A stretch of 10,092 bases of DNA from Solirubrobacterales bacterium. Lineage in GTDB: Bacteria; Actinomycetota; Thermoleophilia; Solirubrobacterales; Solirubrobacteraceae. The stretch is taken from positions 1,299 to 11,390 of the forward strand of contig JACRMD010000248.1 of the NCBI GenBank assembly GCA_016215085.1, in the 5' to 3' direction. This document shows, piece by piece, positions 6,196-10,092 of this stretch (its first letter is position 1; each line of letters begins with the position of its first letter). The translations under genes were made by a program, and so were the position numbers. Under the pieces are notes generated by a model. That model was given only the letters and a program-made list of their open reading frames with translations. It did not search any database and was not told the origin of the DNA.

Positions 6196-6881
6196 GCGGC
6201 GCCGCGCACGCGACACGCTCGGCCGCGATCCACGCCGAGCTGCGCGCGCAGATCCTCACCGGCGCCCACGCGCCCGGCGACGCGCTGCCGTCCGAGCGCC
6301 AGCTCAGCGACGAGCTCGGCGCCAGCCGCCACGCGGTGCGCGAGGCGCTCAAGCGCCTGCAGCAGGCGGGGCTGGTCCGCATCGCCCAGGGCGGCGCCAC
6401 GCGGGTGCGCGACTGGCGCCGCGCCGGCGGCCTGGACCTGCTGCTCGCGCTCGGCGCCGAGGGCGACCCGCCGCCGGAGCTCGGGCTCGCCCGCGCGACG
6501 CTCGAGATGCGCGCGTCGGTCGGCGCCGACGCCGCCCGCCTGGCAGCCCGCCGCGCCACGACGGCCCAGCGCGCCGAGCTCGAGGCCCGCGCCGAGGCGA
6601 TCGCCGAGGAGGCCGACCTCGCCGAGCGGCTGCCGGTCTACGACGCGTTGTGGGACCTCGTCGTCGAGGCCTCGGGCAACCTCGCGTACCGGCTGGCGCT
6701 CAACACGCTCGTCGCCGGCCAGCGCGTGCTGCCCTTCGACGCCCGCACGGTCGGCGCCGAGCTCGCCGACCCGCCGGCCATCCGGGCGCTGACCGCCGCG
6801 ATCGCCGCCGGCGACGAGCCGGGCGCCCACGCGGCCGGCCGCGCGCTGCTCGACCGCTCGATCCCGTCCGAGGAGGCCTGA
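6192..6881 (+). CDS. FadR-type GntR-family transcriptional regulator
   Basis: A 229-aa DNA-binding regulator. Residues about 10-73 form the GntR winged helix-turn-helix (PSERQLSDELGASRHAVREA, then LQQAGLVRIAQGGATRV). Arg36, Arg46 and Arg50 align with the operator-contacting Arg35, Arg45 and Arg49 of E. coli FadR; its wing-tip His65 is Gln66 here. The segment TRVRDWRRAGGLDLLLAL resembles the FadR linker. Residues about 98-222 form an all-helical C-terminal ligand domain containing VEASGNLAYRLALNTL, like ASGNPIYGLILN in FadR. The metal-binding His pattern of ordinary FCD domains is missing, as in FadR. The likely ligand is therefore a fatty acyl-CoA (inference). ATG 6192 has GGAGG at 6180-6184, 7 nt upstream. 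Two FadR-like boxes upstream suggest autorepression. The hydroxylase gene follows after 4 bp. Confidence 0.88.
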   Translation: MSGAAHATRSAAIHAELRAQILTGAHAPGDALPSERQLSDELGASRHAVREALKRLQQAGLVRIAQGGATRVRDWRRAGGLDLLLALGAEGDPPPELGLARATLEMRASVGADAARLAARRATTAQRAELEARAEAIAEEADLAERLPVYDALWDLVVEASGNLAYRLALNTLVAGQRVLPFDARTVGAELADPPAIRALTAAIAAGDEPGAHAAGRALLDRSIPSEEA

Positions 6882-6885
6882 CCCC

Positions 6886-7755
6886 GTGGCCGAGGTCCTG
6901 TACTACGCGATCCCGTTCTTCATCCTGCTGCTCGTCGTCGAGTTCCTGTCCTACCGGCACCTCGGCGACGACGCGCACGACCTCCCGGGCTACGAGCTGC
7001 GCGACACGCGCACGTCGCTGGCCATGGGCATGGGCAACGTGACGATCAACGTGGTGTGGAAGCTCGCCGTGCTCGCGGCGCTCGCCGGCCTCTACGAGCT
7101 GTCGCCGCTGCGGCTGCCCGAGGACGCCTGGTGGGTGTGGGTCCTGCTCTTCTTCGCCGACGACCTCTCCTACTACTGGTTTCACCGCGTCTCGCACGAG
7201 AGCCGCTTCTTCTGGGCCAGCCACGTCGTCCACCACAGCTCCCAGCACTACAACCTGTCCACGGCGCTGCGCCAGACGTGGGTGCCGATGACCTACGCCC
7301 CGTTCTGGCTGTGGATGCCGCTCGTGGGCTTCGCGCCGTGGATGGTCTTCCTCGCGCAGGCCTGGAGCCTCATCTACCAGTTCTGGATCCACACCGAGCG
7401 CATCCACCGGCTGCCGCGCTGGTTCGAGGCGATCTTCAACACGCCGTCCCACCACCGCGTCCACCACGGCGCCAACGAGCAGTACCTGGACAAGAACTAC
7501 GGGGGCATCCTCGTGATCTGGGACCGGCTGTTCGGGACCTTCGAGCCCGAGGGTGAGCGCGTGCGCTACGGCCTCACGACCAACCTGGGGACCTTCAACC
7601 CGGTCCGGGTCGCGTTCCACGAGTACATCGACCTGTGGCACGACGTCCGCCGCGCGCGGCGCTGGCGCACGCGGGCGCAGCTCGCGCTGCGCGGCCCGGG
7701 CTGGCGCCCGGCCGAGGAGCCGGAGCTCGAGGTGTCCGCCTCGTCGCGCGGTTGA
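6886..7755 (+). CDS. Fatty-acid-hydroxylase / sterol-desaturase superfamily membrane di-iron oxygenase
   Basis: A 289-aa membrane enzyme using a di-iron centre to hydroxylate or desaturate a lipid. All three His boxes are present: HxxxH at 100-104 (HRVSH), HxxHH at 113-117 (HVVHH) and HxxHH at 190-194 (HRVHH), plus His169 in QFWIHTE between them. HVVHHSSQHYNLSTALRQ is typical of the branch that includes alkylglycerol monooxygenase-like proteins. Hydrophobic segments lie at about 3-21, 50-70, 82-98 and 134-166. The GTG start at 6886 has AGGAGG at 6871-6876, 9 nt upstream, inside the end of the regulator gene. The 4-bp gap indicates one operon, so the enzyme is probably under control of the FadR-like protein and thus of acyl-CoA level. 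The exact lipid substrate is unknown. The C-terminal 25 residues are polar and low in complexity. Confidence 0.9.
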   Translation: MAEVLYYAIPFFILLLVVEFLSYRHLGDDAHDLPGYELRDTRTSLAMGMGNVTINVVWKLAVLAALAGLYELSPLRLPEDAWWVWVLLFFADDLSYYWFHRVSHESRFFWASHVVHHSSQHYNLSTALRQTWVPMTYAPFWLWMPLVGFAPWMVFLAQAWSLIYQFWIHTERIHRLPRWFEAIFNTPSHHRVHHGANEQYLDKNYGGILVIWDRLFGTFEPEGERVRYGLTTNLGTFNPVRVAFHEYIDLWHDVRRARRWRTRAQLALRGPGWRPAEEPELEVSASSRG

Positions 7756-7852
7756 GTAGCACGCGGCGGCGGGGCGGGCAAGCAGGTTGCGCCATCCGTC
7801 CAATCGACCTGCGACCCGCACCGCGGCACGCCGACGACCCGGAGCGAACCCA

Positions 7853-7937
7853 GGCGTCAAAGGCATACCCGTCGCGAGGCGGGGACGCAAAGCCGGAGAC
7901 CTCGTGACAGGCACGAGGCGGCTCGGCTGCGGACGCA
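7853..7937 (+). ncRNA. Cyclic-di-GMP-I (GEMM-I) riboswitch
   Basis: The hallmark GGGACGCAAAGCC is present at 7882-7894, and the 5' conserved strand CAAAGGCATACC at 7858-7869 (consensus CAAAGGCAAACC). P2 is CCCGTC (7868-7873) paired with GGCGGG (7878-7883), closed by a GNRA tetraloop GCGA (7874-7877), as in known aptamers. P3 is CCTCGTG (7900-7906) paired with CACGAGG (7912-7918), a perfect 7-bp stem. It is followed by GGCTCGGCTGC, resembling the conserved 3' strand. P1 is GCGTC (7854-7858) paired with GACGC (7932-7936). The aptamer ends 8 nt before the SD of the secreted-protein gene, in the same direction, so control of translation is likely. Single departures from consensus (T for A in GGCATACC) should be tolerable. 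Confidence 0.9.
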
Positions 7938-7938
7938 T

Positions 7939-7954
7939 GACGACGGAGGTCGTT
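7939..7954 (+). promoter_or_regulatory. SD-sequestering hairpin (riboswitch expression platform)
   Basis: ACGAC (7940-7944) pairs with GTCGT (7949-7953) around the loop GGAG, with a possible extra G-U pair. The SD GGAGGT (7945-7950) is therefore held in the loop and stem. The hairpin starts just after P1 of the riboswitch. The 5' strand of P3 also contains GACCTC (7898-7903), which could pair with GAGGTC (7946-7951) when the aptamer is unfolded. Structures are read by eye; the switching model is inference. Confidence 0.45.
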
Positions 7955-7955
7955 C

Positions 7956-8294
7956 GTGTCGTTCGGCAAGAACCTGCGGCTCATCAGCACCGGTGCCATC
8001 GTGACCCTCGGGATCGTGATGGCCCCGGCCGCACAGGCGAAGCAGTCCTCGGACAGCAGCACCACCACCGTGCACGTGTGCAACCAGGCCACCCCGAACT
8101 CGAACGGCGGCGTCCTTGACGCCACCGACCCCGCCACCGGCTCGCCGGCGGCGCGGTACACGAGCGACCTCTCCGCCATGCCGGGGAAGGGCAAGGGGCT
8201 GGTCATCGCCGCGGCGCACTCTCCCGCGCTCACCGAGTGCGCGGAGCCGGTCCCGCCCACGGGCGGCGGCCTGGGTGACGTGGTCGTCTCCTGA
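7956..8294 (+). CDS. Small secreted protein under c-di-GMP riboswitch control
   Basis: A 112-aa protein of unknown function. Residues 1-28 form a signal peptide: basic start KNLR, hydrophobic core ISTGAIVTLGIVM, AQA cleavage site before Lys29. The mature part of about 84 residues is Ser/Thr/Gly/Pro-rich, with two cysteines (Cys42 in HVCNQATPN and Cys95 in TECAEPVPP) that could form one disulfide. It ends PPTGGGLGDVVVS, with no membrane anchor. GTG 7956 is preferred because GGAGGT (7945-7950) lies 5 nt upstream and the frame opens directly into the signal peptide. The c-di-GMP aptamer ends just upstream, so synthesis should follow the sessile/motile second messenger. A surface, matrix or appendage role is therefore plausible, but no homologue is recognised. 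Confidence 0.8.
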   Translation: MSFGKNLRLISTGAIVTLGIVMAPAAQAKQSSDSSTTTVHVCNQATPNSNGGVLDATDPATGSPAARYTSDLSAMPGKGKGLVIAAAHSPALTECAEPVPPTGGGLGDVVVS

Positions 8295-8308
8295 CGGGGG
8301 TCTGCGCT

Positions 8309-8343
8309 CGTCGCCCGCCCGGCCGCGTGCCGGGCGGGTGGCG
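8309..8343 (+). terminator. Strong GC hairpin after the secreted-protein gene
   Basis: CCCGCCCGGC (8314-8323) and GCCGGGCGGG (8329-8338) form a perfect 10-bp stem with a 5-nt loop. Allowing G-U pairs, the stem extends to 15 bp (8309-8343). It lies 15 nt after the stop at 8294. There is no T-tract, as is common for high-GC actinobacterial terminators, so termination is likely but not certain. Confidence 0.6.
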
Positions 8344-8400
8344 CGCCGCCCGCACCTCGCCCCGTGAGGCAGCCGTACCGACGCGCCCGCGACCGGCGCG

Positions 8401-8406
8401 TACCGT
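8401..8406 (+). promoter_or_regulatory. Probable -10 box TACCGT of the methyltransferase gene
   Basis: TACCGT (TANNNT) ends 9 nt before ATG 8416. No SD-like sequence is visible in GGGGTCACG, apart from the G-run directly next to the box. A nearly leaderless mRNA is inferred; no -35 is recognisable. Confidence 0.35.
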
Positions 8407-8415
8407 GGGGTCACG

Positions 8416-9180
8416 ATGTGGGACCCGGCCGTCTACGAGCGCTACGCGGACGAGCGCACCGCGCCGTTCCGCGACCTGCTCGCGCTCGTCACGCCGGTCC
8501 CGGGCGGCCAGGTCGTCGACCTCGGGTGCGGCACCGGCCGGCTGACGGCGGAGGTCCACCGGCGCGTCCGCGCACGCGGCACGGTGGGCGTCGACCGCTC
8601 GTCCGCGATGCTCGAGCGGGCGGCGGCGGTCAGCGGCGGCGGCCTGCGCTTCGTGCGCGCCGACATCGCCGAGTGGGAGCCCGAGCACGCGGTCGACCTC
8701 GTCTTCTCCAACGCGGCGCTGCACTGGGTGGCAGACCACGAGCGCCTGCTCGCGCGGCTGACGAGCTGGCTGGCCCCCGGCGGGCAGCTCGCGGTCCAGG
8801 TGCCGGCCAACCACGACCACCCCTCGCACGTCACCGCGGCGCGCATCGCGTCCGAGCCGCCGTTCGCCGACGTCCTCGGCGGGGCGCCGCTCGCCTCGCC
8901 GGTGCTCGCGCCCGAGCGCTACGCCACGCTCCTGCACCGCCTCGGCTTCGGCGAGCAGCACGTGCGCCTGCAGGTCTACGCGTACCCGCTCGACGGGCCC
9001 GAGCAGGTCGCCGACTGGGTCGAGGGCTCGCTGCTGACGTGGTACCGCGAGCGGCTGGGCGAGGTGCTCTACCGCCGGTTCCTGCCGCGCTACCGCGAGG
9101 AGCTGCTCGCGGCCCTCCCGGCCGAGCGGCCCTTCCTGCTGACCTACAAGCGCGTGCTGCTGCGCGGCCGGCGCGCGTAG
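8416..9180 (+). CDS. SAM-dependent methyltransferase, trans-aconitate methyltransferase (Tam)-like
   Basis: A 254-aa cytoplasmic class I methyltransferase; E. coli Tam is about 252 aa. Motif I is VVDLGCGTGRLT at 33-44; the ribose-binding acid is Asp60 in VGVD; motif II contains Asp83 in RADIAEWEP; LVFSNAALHWVADH at 95-108 and LAPGGQLAVQVPAN at 119-132 follow. These segments align well by eye with E. coli Tam (DLGCGPGNST, GIDSSPAML, ADIRNWQP, ANASLQWLPDH, LAVQMPDN). The opening WDPAVYERYADERTAPF also matches WNPSLYLHFSAERSRP. Tam methylates trans-aconitate, which otherwise inhibits aconitase. Specificity inside this family varies, so Tam activity is likely but not certain. It appears to be monocistronic, and its 3' end overlaps the convergent zinc-ribbon gene by 37 bp. 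Confidence 0.87.
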   Translation: MWDPAVYERYADERTAPFRDLLALVTPVPGGQVVDLGCGTGRLTAEVHRRVRARGTVGVDRSSAMLERAAAVSGGGLRFVRADIAEWEPEHAVDLVFSNAALHWVADHERLLARLTSWLAPGGQLAVQVPANHDHPSHVTAARIASEPPFADVLGGAPLASPVLAPERYATLLHRLGFGEQHVRLQVYAYPLDGPEQVADWVEGSLLTWYRERLGEVLYRRFLPRYREELLAALPAERPFLLTYKRVLLRGRRA

Positions 9181-9458
9181 CGCGGGAGCACCACGCGCAC
9201 CACGACGTGCGCGGGCCGGGTCGGCTCGCCGAGCGACAGGAACTCGCGCAGCGCGCCCTCGCGGGCGCAGAACGGGCACGCCAGCGGATGGGCCGGCGAG
9301 GCGGGGCTGTCGAGCGCGACCGGGGCGTCGCACGACGGGCACGCGAGCGTGCCGGAGGCGAGGTGGCCGGAGCGCGCGCGGCGCTCCTCCTCGTGGTGCT
9401 GCCCGACGGGGTCGGGGCGCAGCGGCTCGGCGCCGTCCATGCCGCGGTGCAGGGACAC
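9144..9458 (-). CDS. Small zinc-ribbon protein
   Basis: A 104-aa protein with two CxxC knuckles, Cys40/Cys43 (ACPSCDAPV) and Cys61/Cys64 (ACPFCAREG), 17 residues apart, which should bind one zinc ion. The N-terminal 35 residues are His/Glu/Arg-rich and polar. After the ribbon comes LREFLSLGEPTRPAHVVVRVVLPR, which reads as real coding sequence. The last 13 residues, which overlap the methyltransferase gene antisense, are Arg-rich and may be unconstrained. The GTG start at 9458 is supported by TAGACT 6 nt upstream, a leaderless arrangement. Function is unknown; similar ribbons occur in nucleic-acid-binding and in simple structural proteins. Confidence 0.65.
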   Translation of the reverse strand: MSLHRGMDGAEPLRPDPVGQHHEEERRARSGHLASGTLACPSCDAPVALDSPASPAHPLACPFCAREGALREFLSLGEPTRPAHVVVRVVLPRYARRPRSSTRL

Positions 9459-9464
9459 GCGTCC

Positions 9465-9470
9465 AGTCTA
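9465..9470 (-). promoter_or_regulatory. Leaderless -10 box TAGACT of the zinc-ribbon gene
   Basis: On the minus strand TAGACT is followed by GGACGC and the GTG start at 9458, nearly the same 15 bases as at 6093-6079 (TAGCCTGGACTCGTG). The TAG of this box is also the stop codon of the preceding minus-strand frame (9470-9468). Confidence 0.5.
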
Positions 9471-9740
9471 GGAGAGCGCCTCGCGTCCCCAGTCGAGCTC
9501 GGCGTCCAGGCGCGCGAGCGTGGCGACGAGCTGGCCGAGACCGCGCGCGACGCCGACGTCGGCCGGCTCCGGCGCCGCGGCGCCCGCGACGCGCAGGCCG
9601 TCGGGCAGCCGGTCCAGGGCGCGGGTGGTGATCGCGTCCAGCGCCGGCTCGTCCAGGCGCGCCGGCCCGGTGACCACCGCGCCGAGCACCTCGCGCGCCA
9701 GGCCGTAGGCCTCCCCGGGCGCGCCGATCCGCGCCAGAAC
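9468..9740 (-). CDS. Unidentified helical protein, C-terminal part (5' end missing at breakpoint)
   Basis: From about 9740 down to the TAG at 9470-9468 the minus frame has strongly G/C-ending codons and a natural-looking helical sequence (LARIGAPGEAYGLAREVLGA, then LDEPALDAITTRALDRLPDG, ending ARLDAELDWGREALS). Upstream of about 9740 the same frame stays open but looks like an antisense shadow (codons such as GAA GAA CGT, GAT GCT, GTA, GTT), and no usable start lies near. I see no motif that names the family. GTG 9689 could give a shorter protein but lacks an SD. Most likely this is the 3' part of a gene whose 5' part was removed by a rearrangement or an assembly join. Confidence 0.5.
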   Translation of the reverse strand, partial: VLARIGAPGEAYGLAREVLGAVVTGPARLDEPALDAITTRALDRLPDGLRVAGAAAPEPADVGVARGLGQLVATLARLDAELDWGREALS

Positions 9741-10092
9741 GTCTACCGCGCGGGCCTGGCCGGGCCGGCCAGCATCCCCGACACGTTCTTCCAGATGATC
9801 GGCTGGCTGCCGCCCTCGAGCGACGGCATCGACGAGTACCGCGCCGACACGTTCCAGGGCCAGATGCGCGGCCAGCTCGTCGTGCAGGAGTACCAGAACC
9901 GGCTGCGGCGCGTGCGCCTGCGCGCCGACGGGCGCGTGCTGCTCGGACAGAACGTGATCGAGCCCCTGACCGGCGCGCTGGGCTGCCTGACGGGGCCGGG
10001 CGGCGCGCTCCTGGCGCTCGACCACGGCGCGAACGAGCTCGAGATCCTCGAGCCCGATGATCTCTCGCCGCTCGAGCTCGTCGTGCACGACG
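9741..10092 (+). CDS. Beta-propeller protein fragment (glucose/sorbosone dehydrogenase-like), both ends missing
   Basis: From about GTC 9741 to the window end the plus frame reads with almost only G/C-ending codons. It has a clear protein character: GWLPPSSDGIDEYRADTF, then RGQLVVQEYQNRLRRVRL, RADGRVLLGQNV, and GPGGALLALDHGANELEILE. Successive blades of this kind (G-x-L-x-V...R-x-R-V, then G-A-L-L-A-L-D-H-G-x-N-E) are typical of the last blades of six-bladed propellers in the PQQ-dependent glucose/sorbosone dehydrogenase group and related extracellular proteins. No ATG or GTG start precedes it in frame near 9741, and upstream codons lose the bias. The gene is therefore 5'-truncated at about 9740 and continues past the window. 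Family assignment is tentative. Confidence 0.55.

Noticed and set aside
7782..7812. Inverted repeat GCAGGT...ACCTGC between the hydroxylase gene and the riboswitch
   Set aside because: Only 6 bp with a 19-nt loop and no T-tract; too weak to call a terminator or operator.
7787..7815. TTGCGC as a -35 for the riboswitch transcript
   Set aside because: The hexamer 17 nt downstream is TGCGAC, not a -10 box; the true promoter was not identified.
6700..7938. Minus-strand frames opposite the regulator, hydroxylase and riboswitch (also 8230-9342)
   Set aside because: Shadow frames; the plus strand carries intact His boxes, methyltransferase motifs and a structured RNA.
7937..7955. ATG 7937 as start of the secreted protein
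   Set aside because: It is out of frame with the signal peptide and precedes the SD; GTG 7956 has GGAGGT at proper distance.
8240..8294. VPPTGG as a sortase LPxTG anchor in the secreted protein
   Set aside because: No hydrophobic helix or basic tail follows; the protein stops eight residues after PPTGG.
9741..10088. Upstream extension of the minus-strand frame to GTG 10088
   Set aside because: Codon use there is unlike the other genes, and the plus strand codes for a convincing propeller-like protein; the frame is open only by GC bias.

Overview
The window is very G+C-rich (about three quarters by eye), and almost every codon in the real genes ends in G or C. Several genes appear to start leaderless, at a TA(C/G)NNT box 5-10 nt before ATG or GTG. 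Together with the gene content (DHA2-type exporter, class III PhaC-like protein, YkuD transpeptidase with a PG-binding-4-like region, FadR-type GntR regulator), this suggests a high-GC actinobacterium. The class Thermoleophilia (Solirubrobacterales-like) is my best guess, but it is an inference and not proven by the sequence.

Layout. At the left edge is the start of an unidentified minus-strand gene (1-176). Next comes a plus-strand run: an MFS drug exporter (200-1699), a serine alpha/beta hydrolase (1732-2607) and a Cys-nucleophile PHA-synthase-like protein (2648-3742). A secreted L,D-transpeptidase follows (3801-4784). Convergent to it is a flippase-like/UPF0104 membrane protein (4777-5778, minus), and then a two-helix membrane protein (5824-6081, minus). 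A 110-bp divergent control region carries two FadR-like operators and leads into a FadR-type regulator (6192-6881). This is followed, 4 bp later, by a fatty-acid-hydroxylase/sterol-desaturase membrane enzyme (6886-7755).

The next intergenic region contains a clear c-di-GMP-I (GEMM) riboswitch (about 7853-7937). It is followed by a Shine-Dalgarno (SD) hairpin and a small secreted orphan protein (7956-8294), then a strong GC hairpin (8309-8343). A Tam-like methyltransferase (8416-9180) follows, overlapped at its tail by a small zinc-ribbon protein on the minus strand (9144-9458).

The last 600 bp hold two coding pieces that both lack a start and meet back-to-back near 9740: an unidentified helical C-terminus on the minus strand (9468-about 9740) and a beta-propeller-like fragment on the plus strand (about 9741-10092). 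This looks like a rearrangement or assembly breakpoint.

The most interesting items are the c-di-GMP riboswitch with its apparent SD-sequestering platform ahead of an uncharacterised secreted protein; the autoregulated FadR-like/hydroxylase operon with two boxes and a possible leaderless 16-codon leader ORF; a 14-bp perfect palindrome touching the PhaC-like start; and the breakpoint near 9740. No CRISPR array, tRNA, rRNA or insertion sequence was seen.
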